Positions 27,028 through 38,635 of a DNA stretch of 64,000 nucleotides are shown piece by piece. Origin of the DNA: Myxococcus stipitatus. GTDB lineage: Bacteria > Myxococcota > Myxococcia > Myxococcales > Myxococcaceae. The notes below the pieces were generated by a model. That model made no database searches, was not told the DNA's origin, and saw only the letters and a program-made list of their open reading frames with translations. The DNA lies in the NCBI RefSeq assembly GCF_037414475.1, contig NZ_CP147913.1, positions 6,322,001 to 6,386,000 of the forward strand, given 5' to 3'. The number at the start of each line of letters is the position of its first letter. Within the stretch, counting starts at the first letter, position 1. The translations under genes and the position numbers were made by a program.

Positions 27028-27116
27028 CCGCGCATTCTTTTCCCACCTCGGTCCGCTGTCGAGGACCTCGCGGCCAGCGCCAGCCTGGAGCGCGGCGCGA
27101 GGGGCGGGGGGCGTCC

Positions 27117-28889
27117 TCACTTCGCCGGGGTCACCGCGCTCAAGATGAACTGGGGCAAGAGCTCCTCGCGGAACTTCCGCCACAGGGCCACGTGGTTGTA
27201 ATTGCCCGCGGTGAACATCGTGACGAGGTCCAGCTCGGGGACCACCATGATGAGCTGCCCGCCGTTCCCGCTGGCTTCATATTGCGAATACACCCGGTCG
27301 CCCACGCGCAGCTCGTGTCGCCACCACGTGTAGCCGTACGTCTGTTTCGGATTCATGGCCGCGTGCCGGGCCGTGGAGCGCTCGACCCAGCGCTGACTGA
27401 CGACGCGCCTTCCGTTCCAGCTCCCGCCAGAGAGGTAGAGCTGCCCGAGCTTGAGCGCATCGCGAGGGCGCATGTAGATGCCGCCACCCAGGTACATCTC
27501 GCCCGAGGGCATCAGGTCCAGGTGGTACTTCCGCATCTGGAGCGGCGTGGCGAGGTGCTTCTCGAAGAACTCCGGCAGCCAGCTCCGGGTCGTGTTGCGA
27601 AGGACTCCGCCGAGGAGGTTGATGTTGGCGGAGCAATACACGGCCTGACTGCCGGGCTCGCGCACCATGGGCAGGTCCAACGTGTACTTGTACCAATCGG
27701 GGACGGAGTCCTCGAGCCGGTCCTCGTTGCCCGGGGACTCCGGGTCATCGTCGTCACAGGCCAGCCCCGTGGACATGGACATCAAGTGCGCGACGGTGAG
27801 CTTCTTCTTGCGTGCGTCGAGGTTTGAAATCTTCCCGGCGTACTCGGGGAACAGGGTGACGACGGGCGTGTCGACGGTGAAGGGCGCGCCCTGGTCCAAC
27901 GCGATGCCCACCAGCACCGAGGCATAGGTCTTCGCCGCAGAGCGCAAATCATGCGGACGCTCCTTGTCGAAGCCGTGGAAGTACTCCTCCACGACGAGCT
28001 TCCCGTGGCGAGCGATGAGCAGGCCCTGGATGGCGGGCGCGGGCTGCGCCCCGGGCGTCTGGTCGATGATGCTCTGCACGAGCTTCCGGATGGGCTGGAC
28101 GTCCATCCCCACGTCGGTGAGCGAGGCCGTGGGCCAGCCGTCGTCCTCGGCGATGGGCGCTTGATACACGTAAGGACCCGAGGCGGGGGAGCGCGGATGA
28201 AGGCCCACCGCCTGCGTCCGCTCCCTCCGGGTGAAGTCGAACGTCAGACCGAAGGGAGGGTAGCGCAAGGCCAACCGGTGGGCCTCCGCGTCGAACGTCC
28301 CCTCCAAGGGCTGCGCACTCCCCGACGTGGGCGTGAGGCGCACGGCACCGTCCTGGAGGCTCACGCGAAACATCACCCGGTTGCCGAAGTTCCGCTCGGG
28401 GTTGCGGATGAACGCGCCCACGGAGCCATCGGGTTGCTTCTCGACCACGAGATAGAGCGAGAACCGGTCCTCGAGGGGTGACACCTCGCCGCGCCATACG
28501 CCCGGCTGGAGCACGCGCAGCACCACGGGCGTGGCGAACGTCATGCCGCTCATGAGCACTCGCGGCTGAAGCCAGTGGCCGGTGATGCGCTGGCCATCCT
28601 CCGCGAGGGTCCCCCGCAGCTCGCCCTGACCTCCAGGTAGGATGATGGAGACCTTCTTCCCCTCCACGCGCGCCTGGACGTCGTAGCCCGCGATGCGCGC
28701 CCGCCACGTGTCCGTGCCTCGAACGAGGGTCAGCTCGCCTCGGACCTCCGGGCCCAGGAGCCGCTCACTGCCCCAGACTCCCACCAGCCGCTCCGCCGGG
28801 GACTCCGGTGAAGCCGCCGCGTGAGCACTTCCAGAAACCACCAGCAGGAGGAGCCAGACGGCGGCGAGGCATCGGTCGAGAGCGCACAT
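27117..28889 (-). CDS. Exported serine hydrolase (beta-lactamase class C/PBP4-like) with N-terminal beta domain
   Basis: A 590-residue exported protein. A signal peptide spans roughly residues 1-25 (hydrophobic V-W-L-L-L-L-V-V-S-G, cleavage after A-H-A). Residues 30-230 are strand-rich with repeated lipocalin-like features. The C-terminal 330 residues form a serine beta-lactamase-like domain: S-A-A-K near 316 carries the nucleophile and Lys, Y-C-S near 416 is the Tyr motif, and a G-N-G-G-Q segment near 555 stands where K/H-T-G is expected. Likely a periplasmic or surface esterase or peptidase rather than an antibiotic-resistance enzyme. Confidence 0.85.
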   Translation of the reverse strand: MCALDRCLAAVWLLLLVVSGSAHAAASPESPAERLVGVWGSERLLGPEVRGELTLVRGTDTWRARIAGYDVQARVEGKKVSIILPGGQGELRGTLAEDGQRITGHWLQPRVLMSGMTFATPVVLRVLQPGVWRGEVSPLEDRFSLYLVVEKQPDGSVGAFIRNPERNFGNRVMFRVSLQDGAVRLTPTSGSAQPLEGTFDAEAHRLALRYPPFGLTFDFTRRERTQAVGLHPRSPASGPYVYQAPIAEDDGWPTASLTDVGMDVQPIRKLVQSIIDQTPGAQPAPAIQGLLIARHGKLVVEEYFHGFDKERPHDLRSAAKTYASVLVGIALDQGAPFTVDTPVVTLFPEYAGKISNLDARKKKLTVAHLMSMSTGLACDDDDPESPGNEDRLEDSVPDWYKYTLDLPMVREPGSQAVYCSANINLLGGVLRNTTRSWLPEFFEKHLATPLQMRKYHLDLMPSGEMYLGGGIYMRPRDALKLGQLYLSGGSWNGRRVVSQRWVERSTARHAAMNPKQTYGYTWWRHELRVGDRVYSQYEASGNGGQLIMVVPELDLVTMFTAGNYNHVALWRKFREELLPQFILSAVTPAK

Positions 28890-28956
28890 TCCGGCGTGGA
28901 CCTTACGCCGTGGGATGACTCATGCAACGAGATGTCGAGTGAATCTGGACGGCGGC

Positions 28957-29313
28957 TCAGTACGAGAACAGCAGCGGGCGGCAGGAGCGGGCCAGTCTCA
29001 GGGCGTCTCGCGAGAGGTCGTGGGCACCGGGGTCCCCGGCGTCCCGCCAGGCCTCACACGCCACCTGATTGCTCAGCTCGAAACACAGGCTGGCGGTGCG
29101 CCGCGCCAGCCGGCTCTCCTTGCGCAGCGCTCGCACGTTCAACTCACACAGCTCCGCGCACTGCCGGAGCATCCGCACGGAGGCGCTGCTGACTCCCAGT
29201 CCTCGAGCCAACAGTCTCGTCATGCTGGCTTCGCACGAAGCCTGACACTGGAGGCTGGCATCAATACAGCGCGACACGTCCGCGCGAGCACCACCCAATC
29301 TCGCTCCCGTCAT
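28957..29313 (-). CDS. Cys-rich four-helix protein, DUF326 / copper-storage (Csp)-like
   Basis: A 118-residue helical protein with eight cysteines: C16, C23, C27, C52, C56, C77, C86 and C111. The C-x3-C and C-x6-C spacing along helices follows the DUF326/Csp family, whose members line a four-helix bundle with thiols and store Cu(I). No Tat or Sec signal is seen, so a cytosolic Csp3-like role is more likely than Csp1. It has fewer Cys than well-loaded Csp proteins. GGAGG lies 9 nt before the ATG. Divergent from the O-methyltransferase gene. Copper binding is inferred. Confidence 0.75.
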   Translation of the reverse strand: MTGARLGGARADVSRCIDASLQCQASCEASMTRLLARGLGVSSASVRMLRQCAELCELNVRALRKESRLARRTASLCFELSNQVACEAWRDAGDPGAHDLSRDALRLARSCRPLLFSY

Positions 29314-29406
29314 GGCTCGCACCTCCGACTGTCCACCAGGGTATGCCCGCCGGAAAGCAGGGCAACTCGAAGTGAGACATGAGAACCCAGATGTTAAACC
29401 GTTGTC

Positions 29407-30048
29407 ATGCCCAAGCTCACGCTCGTCTCGCCCGAAGCCGAGGAGTACGTCCGCGCGCACTCCGTGGCGCCTTCGCCTCTTTTCGAGGAACTCAAGGACA
29501 TCACCCTCGCACGCACGAGTTCTCCTGGGATGCAGGTCGGACCCGTGGAGGGGGCCTTCCTGAAAATGCTCGTCTCGCTCACCCGTGCGGGGCGCGTGCT
29601 GGAGATTGGCACCTTCACGGGTTACTCGGCGCTGATGATGGCGGAAGGTCTCCCGGATGACGGGGAGCTCATTACCTGTGACATCAACCCCGAGACGTCC
29701 GAGATTGCCCGCTCCTTCTTCGCACGCAGTCCGCATGGCCGGAAAATCCAGCTCAAGTTCGGGCCTGCCCTGGAAACCTTGAAGACGCTGCGGGGCCCGT
29801 TCGACCTCGCCTTCATCGACGCGGACAAGGTGAACTACGGCGCGTACTGGGACGCGGTGGTGCCGCTGGTGCGGGCTGGGGGGCTGTTGGTGGTGGACAA
29901 CGTGTTGTGGTCCGGGCGCGTGGTGAGCCCGGAGTCGGACCTGGACCATGTGATTGCGGCCTTCAACGACAAGGTCCTGAAGGATGCCCGCGTGGAGCCG
30001 GTGATGTTGACGGTGCGCGACGGGATGACGCTCGCGCGCAAGCGCTGA
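29407..30048 (+). CDS. O-methyltransferase (caffeoyl-CoA/catechol OMT family)
   Basis: A 213-residue class I methyltransferase of the PF01596 family. The SAM motif is L-E-I-G-T-F-T-G-Y-S near 65, a metal-binding Asp lies in F-I-D-A-D-K near 137, and D-N-V-L-W-S-G near 164 completes the Mg2+-dependent catechol OMT pattern. N-terminal length is short, as in bacterial members. The acceptor is unknown. It converges on the M1 aminopeptidase gene with one base between the stops. Confidence 0.9.
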   Translation: MPKLTLVSPEAEEYVRAHSVAPSPLFEELKDITLARTSSPGMQVGPVEGAFLKMLVSLTRAGRVLEIGTFTGYSALMMAEGLPDDGELITCDINPETSEIARSFFARSPHGRKIQLKFGPALETLKTLRGPFDLAFIDADKVNYGAYWDAVVPLVRAGGLLVVDNVLWSGRVVSPESDLDHVIAAFNDKVLKDARVEPVMLTVRDGMTLARKR

Positions 30049-30049
30049 C

Positions 30050-32782
<2,733 letters not shown>

Positions 32783-32861
32783 CGTGAAGCTCCGTCCGCC
32801 TTGCACCGGGCGACTCGTGACTTCAGTTCATTCCACCACCGCCGGGGTTGGGACGGTAGGG

Positions 32862-34031
32862 TCAGCCACCGACGACGGGGAAGGCGGCGAGCAGCTCGAT
32901 GAGGGCGGGTCCGTAGAGCTTCAGTCGCTTGTCACCCAGGTAGGGCACCCGCGCCAGCTCCTCCAGGTCTCGAGGCGGCTGGCCGAGCAGCGCATCCATC
33001 AGCGGATTGGTGAGAATCACGCTGGGCGTCACCTTGCGCTCGGCCGCCTTCTCCACGCGGAACGCCTTGAGCGCGTCCTCGCGCTTGCGGCGGTTGGAGT
33101 CCTTGGGGCCCTTGTTCTCCCGCTCCGGTTGCAGCTCGCCCTTGCGGGCCTTCTCCTGCTGCTCGCGGAGGATGGAGAGGACCTCGTCGCCGTGGGTGCG
33201 CACGAAGGAGCCGCGCACGCCGGCCGCGCGCGCCAGGTCCCTGGGCGTGGAGGGCATCCGCGTGGCGATGTCCGCGATGGCCATGTTGGAGAGCATGCGC
33301 CCCATGGGCACGTTCTCCTTCTCCGCCCACTCCAGCCGCTTCTGGTGCAGCGCGTGGGCGATGGCGTTGGCCAGCGTCTGCTGCGCCGGAGACAGCCCGG
33401 AGCGGGGCAGCTTCGGCTTGAAGTCCGCGCCCACGTCGGGACGCGCCACGGCTTCGTCACACAGCCGCTCGCAGTCCAGCTCCACCTCTTCCTGGATGCC
33501 GGCCTCGCGGGTGGCCTCGCGCACCTGCCGCCCCAATTCGCAGAGGTAGCGCACGTCGTTGGCGATGTAGTCGCGCATGCCCGGGGGCAGGGGCCGCAGC
33601 GAGAAGTCCGACTGCTGGTGCTCCTTGGGCAGCTCCACCCCCAGCTTCTCCCGGGCGAGGTCCGCCAGGCCCACCTTGGGCCAGCCCAGGAGGGTGGCGG
33701 CCCGGTGGGTATCGAACAGACCGCGCACCCGCACCCCCGCCTCGGCCAGGAACTGCAAGTCCCCCTGGGCCGCGTGGAAGTACTTGGGACGGCCTGGGTC
33801 CCCCATCAGCGGGGCGAGCAGCCGGGCTTCCACGCCGGGCTGGAGTGTATCGAAGAGGAAGACGTCGCTGTCGGTGGAGACCTGGAGGAAGCACAGGCGG
33901 GCCCGGAAGGCGTGCATGGAGTCGGCCTCCAGGTCCACGGCCAGCTCCCGCGCCTGCTCCAGCTTCCCGAGGGCGCTCTGGGCCCCCTCGGCATCGACCA
34001 CGTCCACGGCACCCTGTGGGTAGGTTGGCAT
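32862..34031 (-). CDS. rnd: Ribonuclease D
   Basis: A 389-residue 3'-5' exoribonuclease that trims tRNA precursors. The DEDDy residues are visible: D33 and E35 in V-D-L-E-A-D, D91 in Q-G-D-L-Q-F-L, and Y155/D159 in Y-I-A-N-D-V. Two HRDC-like helical repeats follow, the first near 215-295 and the second near 340-385 (L-P-Y-type L-G-D-K-R-L-K-L-Y). Length is normal. It is divergent from ttcA across 65 bp. Confidence 0.93.
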   Translation of the reverse strand: MPTYPQGAVDVVDAEGAQSALGKLEQARELAVDLEADSMHAFRARLCFLQVSTDSDVFLFDTLQPGVEARLLAPLMGDPGRPKYFHAAQGDLQFLAEAGVRVRGLFDTHRAATLLGWPKVGLADLAREKLGVELPKEHQQSDFSLRPLPPGMRDYIANDVRYLCELGRQVREATREAGIQEEVELDCERLCDEAVARPDVGADFKPKLPRSGLSPAQQTLANAIAHALHQKRLEWAEKENVPMGRMLSNMAIADIATRMPSTPRDLARAAGVRGSFVRTHGDEVLSILREQQEKARKGELQPERENKGPKDSNRRKREDALKAFRVEKAAERKVTPSVILTNPLMDALLGQPPRDLEELARVPYLGDKRLKLYGPALIELLAAFPVVGG

Positions 34032-34096
34032 CGAGCTGGGCAGGCTAGCGGACCCGACCGCCTGAATGACGTGTTTTTTCCCGGGCCGCCGCTAGG

Positions 34097-34954
34097 ATGG
34101 CCACGCCGATGAACGACGTCCAGCGCCTGGAAAAGAGTCTGCTTGGCCACATGGGCCGAGCCATCGCGGACCACCGCCTCATCGAGGACGGGGACCGCAT
34201 CATGGTGGGTGTGTCCGGAGGCAAGGACTCCTACACCATGCTCTACCTCCTCCGGGAGCTGCAGCGCCGCGCGCCAGTGAAGTTCGACTTGCTCGCGGTG
34301 AACCTGGACCAGGGGCACCCGGGATTCCCGGGGCACATCCTGGAGGAGTACTTCCAGCGGGAGGGCTACGCGTACAAGCTCCTCAAGGAGGACACGTACA
34401 GCATCGTCCTGGAGAAGACGCCCCCGGGGAAGACGCAATGCGCGGTGTGCTCGCGCATGCGCCGGGGCATCCTCTACACGGCGGCGGTGGAGCTGGGCTG
34501 CAACAAGATTGCCCTGGGCCACCACCGCGATGACCTCATCCACACGCTGCTCTTGAACCTCTTCTTCGCGGGCTCCATCAAGGCGATGCCGCCCCTGCTG
34601 AAGAGCGATGACGGCCGCAACGTGGTCATCCGGCCGCTGTGCTACGCGCCGGAGAAGGACATCGCGAAGTTCGCGGAGCTGAAGGCCTTCCCCATCATCC
34701 CCTGTGACTTGTGTGGCACGCAGGAGAACCTCCAGCGCAAGCGGATGCAGCGGCTGGTGGAGGAGTTGGGCAAGGAGATTCCCAATGTCCGGCAGAGCCT
34801 TCTCAACGCGATGGCCAACGTGCGGCCGTCGCACCTGTTGGACCGGGCGCTCAACCCCGACCCGCTGAACGCGAGCGAGCCGGCGGCGGCGCCCACCCAC
34901 GAAACGCAGGACACGCAAGGGGGAGCCAGTCCATGGCTCGAGAGCAGGCAGTGA
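34097..34954 (+). CDS. ttcA: tRNA 2-thiocytidine(32) synthetase
   Basis: A 285-residue PP-loop ATPase that adds sulfur to C32 of tRNA. The PP-loop S-G-G-K-D-S is at 40-45. The Fe-S cluster cysteines are C115 and C118 (C-A-V-C) and C203 in C-D-L-C-G. The G-H-H-R-D-D motif near 141-146 and [10 protein letters not shown] near 180-189 are TtcA-specific. A Pro/Thr/Glu-rich C-terminal tail of about 30 residues is extra. Its last 22 nt overlap the TerB-like gene. Confidence 0.95.
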   Translation: MATPMNDVQRLEKSLLGHMGRAIADHRLIEDGDRIMVGVSGGKDSYTMLYLLRELQRRAPVKFDLLAVNLDQGHPGFPGHILEEYFQREGYAYKLLKEDTYSIVLEKTPPGKTQCAVCSRMRRGILYTAAVELGCNKIALGHHRDDLIHTLLLNLFFAGSIKAMPPLLKSDDGRNVVIRPLCYAPEKDIAKFAELKAFPIIPCDLCGTQENLQRKRMQRLVEELGKEIPNVRQSLLNAMANVRPSHLLDRALNPDPLNASEPAAAPTHETQDTQGGASPWLESRQ

Positions 34955-35757
34955 GCGCACGCAAGGAACGCAACGCGGCGCTGGTGGAGGTGATGTTGCT
35001 GGCGGCCATGGCCGACGGCCGTGTCTCCCAGAGGGAGCTTCAGACGCTGCTCAGCCGGGTGCTGGAGCGGCCGGAGTTCGAGGGCACGCGTTCCGAGGAA
35101 CTCAACGCGCTGGTGGAGTCCAGCGTGGTGAAGCTGGCGGGGGTGCGCAACCTGGAGGACCTGCTGGCGTCCCTGCGTCGCCGGCTGCCGGACCACAAGA
35201 ACCGGATGCTGGCCTTCGGGCTGGCGGCGGCGGTGGCGCTGGCGGACCAGCGGGCCACGCGCTCGGAGTTGGGGCTGCTCAAGACGTTCCAGGCCGCGCT
35301 GGGCATCTCCGAGGACGAGGTGGCGCAAATCATCGACGTCATCGAGAACGGCGGCAGCCTGGCGGAGGCGCTGGGTGAGCCCCTGGAGCGGCTGTACGCG
35401 GAGGTGATGGTGCTGGTGAGCGCCGCGGACGGGAAGCTCAAGGAGGCCGAGGCCCGGGCGCTGGTGGAGAGCTTCGCGGCGGACCCCCTGTTCGAGAACG
35501 TCAGCCCGGAGCGCGCGCAGAGCTTCGTGAGCGAGGCGGTGTCGGCGCTGTCCGCCGAGGGACTGCCCCAGCGGCTGCACGTGCTGGCCCATGGGTTGAC
35601 CACCCATGCCCAGCGGGTGAAGGCCTTCCGGCTGGCCACGAAAATCGCCTTCGCGAGCGGGGAGCCCAGTCCGGCGGAACAGCGCATCCTGGACATGTTG
35701 CAGGCGACTTTCGGTCTGGCCGACGACGAAGTGGCGCGGTTGGGCAGGGAGGGGTAG
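34933..35757 (+). CDS. TerB-like protein with two tellurite-resistance TerB domains
   Basis: A 274-residue cytosolic helical protein. Two halves share the TerB pattern M-x2-A-A-x-A-D-G-x-x-x-x-x-E: [15 protein letters not shown] near 21-36 and [15 protein letters not shown] near 158-172. Each is followed by a second helical hairpin. GGGAG precedes the ATG at 34933, which lies inside the ttcA 3' end. TerB domains bind metal and often appear in stress or membrane-surveillance proteins. No other ter genes are nearby, so tellurite resistance should not be assumed. Confidence 0.75.
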   Translation: MAREQAVSARKERNAALVEVMLLAAMADGRVSQRELQTLLSRVLERPEFEGTRSEELNALVESSVVKLAGVRNLEDLLASLRRRLPDHKNRMLAFGLAAAVALADQRATRSELGLLKTFQAALGISEDEVAQIIDVIENGGSLAEALGEPLERLYAEVMVLVSAADGKLKEAEARALVESFAADPLFENVSPERAQSFVSEAVSALSAEGLPQRLHVLAHGLTTHAQRVKAFRLATKIAFASGEPSPAEQRILDMLQATFGLADDEVARLGREG

Positions 35758-35770
35758 TTAGGGGGGCGGT

Positions 35771-36595
35771 ATGACCCTTCAAGTCCCCCCAACGTCCAGA
35801 CACTCCTTCCGCTTCGGGCTGCCGCCGTCGCTGGGCAACGAAACGGCCAGGGAGCGCGCGGACCGGCTGGCGGCCTTCCTCCAGCGGGCGCTGGGCAAGC
35901 TGGTGGAGGTGAGCGTCGCGTCGAGCTACGAGACGCTCGCCAAGGATTTGCTCTCGGGCCGCGCGGACGCGGCCTGGGCGCCTCCCTTCGTGTGCGCGCG
36001 CATGGAGGCGATGGGCGTGAGGGTGGTGGTGCGCGGGGTCCGTCGGGGCATGTCCTCCTACCGTTCGGCGTTGGTGTGCCGCGCGGGGGCGGGGCTGACG
36101 GTGGACCGGCTCAAGGGCACCACGGCGGCGTGGGTGGACCGCGATTCCGTGGCGGGCTACCTGCTGCCCACCGCGTACCTGAAGGCGCAGGGCGTGGAGC
36201 CGGCGCGGGCCTTCTTCGCGCAGCACTTCACCAGCTCCTACCGGGGCGCGCTGGAGTCGGTTCTGGACGGCAAGGCGGACGTGGCCAGTGTCTTCTGCCC
36301 GCCGGCCTCCACGGGCCTGACGTACACCACGGGCGTGGAGGATGTGCTGGGGGCGGGCGCGGGCCGCCGCTTCGAGCTCATCGCGTACACGGACGAGGCG
36401 CCCAATGACGGAGTGCCCGTGGCCATGGGGTTGGCGCCGCAGTTGGTGACGGCGTTGGAGTCCACGCTGCAGGGGCTCCAGTCCTCCGCGGAGGGCGTGG
36501 CGCTGCTGCGTGACATCTTCAACGCGGAGCGCTTCGAGCCCGCGCCCCGCATGGGCTATCGCGCGCTGTATCGCGTGGCGCTCGCGAGCCTGTAG
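35771..36595 (+). CDS. PhnD-like substrate-binding protein lacking a signal peptide
   Basis: A 274-residue periplasmic-binding-protein-like fold of the phosphate/phosphonate PhnD type: F-R-F-G-L-P-P-S-L near 13, S-Y-E-T-L-A-K-D-L-L-S-G-R-A-D-A-A-W-A-P near 52-71, R-G-M-S-S-Y-R-S-A-L-V near 90-101, a hinge D-S-V-A-G-Y near 125, and F-T-S-S-Y near 152. No signal peptide or lipobox is present and no permease or ATPase genes adjoin it. It may be a cytosolic ligand sensor rather than a transport component. AGGGGGGCGGT precedes the ATG. Confidence 0.75.
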   Translation: MTLQVPPTSRHSFRFGLPPSLGNETARERADRLAAFLQRALGKLVEVSVASSYETLAKDLLSGRADAAWAPPFVCARMEAMGVRVVVRGVRRGMSSYRSALVCRAGAGLTVDRLKGTTAAWVDRDSVAGYLLPTAYLKAQGVEPARAFFAQHFTSSYRGALESVLDGKADVASVFCPPASTGLTYTTGVEDVLGAGAGRRFELIAYTDEAPNDGVPVAMGLAPQLVTALESTLQGLQSSAEGVALLRDIFNAERFEPAPRMGYRALYRVALASL

Positions 36596-36666
36596 TCCCG
36601 TGGGTGCCGCGTCGCGGCGCGCGAATCCGGGGGCACCCCTGGAGTGCGCGGTGTAGGGTGCCGCGC

Positions 36667-37032
36667 ATGAGCGAATCCAAGAGCTACGAGGGTGGCTGTC
36701 ACTGTGGCGCGGTCCGTTACGAGGCGAAGCTGGACCTCTCCCAGCCGGTGGTCTCGTGCAACTGCTCCATCTGTCAGAAGTCGGGGACGATTTTGAGCTT
36801 CACCCCGGTGTCGCAGTTCACGCTGCGCTCGGGGCAGGACGTGCTCACCGACTACCAGTTCAACAAGAAGGTCATCCACCACCTGTTCTGCTCCAAGTGC
36901 GGCGTGCGCTCCTTCGCGCGCGGCGTCGGGCCGGATGGCAAGGAGATGGCCGCCGTCAACGTGCGCTGCCTGGACGGCATGGACCTGAGCACCTTGAAGG
37001 CGCCCATCCAGTTCAACGGCCGCGACCTCTGA
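36667..37032 (+). CDS. GFA family zinc protein (CENP-V/GFA domain)
   Basis: A 121-residue protein with the GFA fold. Zinc ligands follow the family spacing: C11 and C13 (C-H-C-G-A-V), C31, C33 and C36 (C-N-C-S-I-C), and C75 and C78 (F-C-S-K-C-G). The ATG at 36667 starts just before the first Cys pair. GFA proteins were named for glutathione-dependent formaldehyde activation, but most act on unknown substrates. It is followed by a strong terminator. Confidence 0.88.
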   Translation: MSESKSYEGGCHCGAVRYEAKLDLSQPVVSCNCSICQKSGTILSFTPVSQFTLRSGQDVLTDYQFNKKVIHHLFCSKCGVRSFARGVGPDGKEMAAVNVRCLDGMDLSTLKAPIQFNGRDL

Positions 37033-37087
37033 GGGCGCGCTCCGGACGGCACGAGACACCGTGTGCCCGGTGACGGCGTGTTGTTTT

Positions 37088-37126
37088 CAGCCCGCGAGCG
37101 CTCAGGTGCGCCGCGGGCTGTTTGTT
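37088..37126. terminator. Bidirectional terminator between the GFA and Ser/Thr kinase genes
   Basis: CAGCCCGCG at 37088-37096 pairs with CGCGGGCTG at 37112-37120 around a 15-nt loop, followed by TTTGTTT on the + strand. TGTTGTTTT precedes the stem, giving a run of A/U for the other strand too. It lies between two convergent stop codons. Confidence 0.75.
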
Positions 37127-37156
37127 TCAAGGGATGTGTCTGGCTGAAGGGCGGGC

Positions 37157-38596
37157 CTAGACGTCTTCCGGCTCGTCTTGGGGACCGCGCGTCGGCACAC
37201 GCTTGGGCGCGGAGCCCGCGGAGGCGGTCCCCGTCCGATGGGGCGGGGGCGTGGGCACCTTGCCGGAGCCTGTTCCTCCCTTGCTCGCGGAGGCCGCCGA
37301 GACGGCCGTCGCCGACGACGTCGAGCCACCCGCCGTCCCCTGCGGACGAGAGGACACGGGAGCCGCGGCCGAGGTGGAGCCGGTCGCCACGCGCCGGGGT
37401 GCCATGGGCGCGGTCGACGAGGCGGAGGCTCCAGGGGGGCCCTTCGAAGAGGGCGCGGCCGGTGGTGCACCGGAGGCCGTGCGAGGCGCGGGCCGGGCCG
37501 CATGCGAGCCCGTATCCCCCGCCGCCGCGGCCGCCGCCGCTGCCTGTTGCCGGGCGGCGATGCGCGGGTCGTAGTGGATGACGGTGGGCTCGGCCGCGAG
37601 CCGCTCCTCCTCCAGCTCCACCGAATACATGTCCTGCATGAACGCCGCGAGGTGCGCGGGCGTCGCGTGCAGCTTGTGCTGCACCAGGAACTCATCCAGC
37701 GCGAGCTGCACCTCGCCCGCGGAGGAGAAGCGCTCGTCGCGCTTGCGCGCCAGCGCCTTCAGCACGATGGCGTCCAGCTCCTTGGGGATATCGGGAGACA
37801 GCTCCGAGGGCGGGATGAGCTTCGCGCCCACCACGGCCTTCAGCGTCGCGATTTCCGTGTCGCGCTTGAACAGCCGCTGATGCGTCAGCAGCTCGTAGAA
37901 CACCGTGCCCAGGCCGAAGATGTCGGAGCGGTGGTCCAGCGGCTCGCCCCGCGCCTGCTCCGGGGACATGTACGCGTGCTTGCCCTTGATGGTGCCGACC
38001 ACCGTCTGGGAGAACTTCCCGGACGCCTTGGCCACGCCGAAGTCGATGAGCTTGACGCCGCCGTTGTAGCCCACCAGCACGTTCTGCGGAGACACGTCCC
38101 GGTGGATCAACGCCAGCTTGCGGCCCGAGGGGCTGCGCGCGTTGTGCGCCGCATCCAGTCCCGCCGCCGCGTCCGCGATGATGCGGCACTTGAGCGCCAG
38201 GGGAATCGTCAGCTTGCGCTGCTGAGCCCTGAGTCCCAGGGGCCCCACCGCCTCGCCGTGCACGTACTCCATGGCGATGAAGTACTGCCCGTCCACGTCT
38301 CCCAAGTCATAAATCTGGGCGATGTTGGGATGGTTGAGGTGCGCGGCGATGCGCCCCTCGTCGAGAAACATCTCGATGAACTCATCGTCCTCGGAGAGGT
38401 GGGGCAGCAGCCGCTTCACCACCAGCTGCTTCTGGAAGCCCACCGGCCCCTTCTGCCGCGCGAGATAGACGGCACCCATCCCGCCGATGGCGATTTTGCG
38501 CAGCAACTCGTAGCGACCGAATGTCTCCACGTCGACGCAACGATAGCCGCGCGGACCGACGCGCGGAAGCCCGCGCCGCGTCATTTCCCGACCCAT
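37157..38596 (-). CDS. Hanks-type serine/threonine protein kinase (cytosolic)
   Basis: A 479-residue kinase. The Gly-loop I-G-G-M-G-A-V-Y is near 37-44, catalytic Lys K61 lies in V-V-K-R-L, the catalytic H-R-D-V-S-P-Q-N is at 165-172, D-F-G at 185-187, and S-P-E replaces the APE start. The variant Q-N (rather than K-P-x-N) after HRD is common in myxobacterial kinases. After about residue 320 the protein is Ala/Ser/Pro/Thr-rich with no predicted membrane helix. It lies 39 nt downstream of the choice-of-anchor-D lipoprotein gene, probably in the same operon, so it may act on envelope-related signals. Confidence 0.92.
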   Translation of the reverse strand: MGREMTRRGLPRVGPRGYRCVDVETFGRYELLRKIAIGGMGAVYLARQKGPVGFQKQLVVKRLLPHLSEDDEFIEMFLDEGRIAAHLNHPNIAQIYDLGDVDGQYFIAMEYVHGEAVGPLGLRAQQRKLTIPLALKCRIIADAAAGLDAAHNARSPSGRKLALIHRDVSPQNVLVGYNGGVKLIDFGVAKASGKFSQTVVGTIKGKHAYMSPEQARGEPLDHRSDIFGLGTVFYELLTHQRLFKRDTEIATLKAVVGAKLIPPSELSPDIPKELDAIVLKALARKRDERFSSAGEVQLALDEFLVQHKLHATPAHLAAFMQDMYSVELEEERLAAEPTVIHYDPRIAARQQAAAAAAAAGDTGSHAARPAPRTASGAPPAAPSSKGPPGASASSTAPMAPRRVATGSTSAAAPVSSRPQGTAGGSTSSATAVSAASASKGGTGSGKVPTPPPHRTGTASAGSAPKRVPTRGPQDEPEDV

Positions 38597-38635
38597 TCGT
38601 CCCCGCCTCGGCTCTGGCGCGGGGCGAGTGACCTC

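Noticed and set aside
34933-35757. Tellurite resistance operon
   Set aside because: Only TerB-like domains are present. There are no terA, terC, terD or terZ-like genes nearby, so the phenotype should not be inferred.
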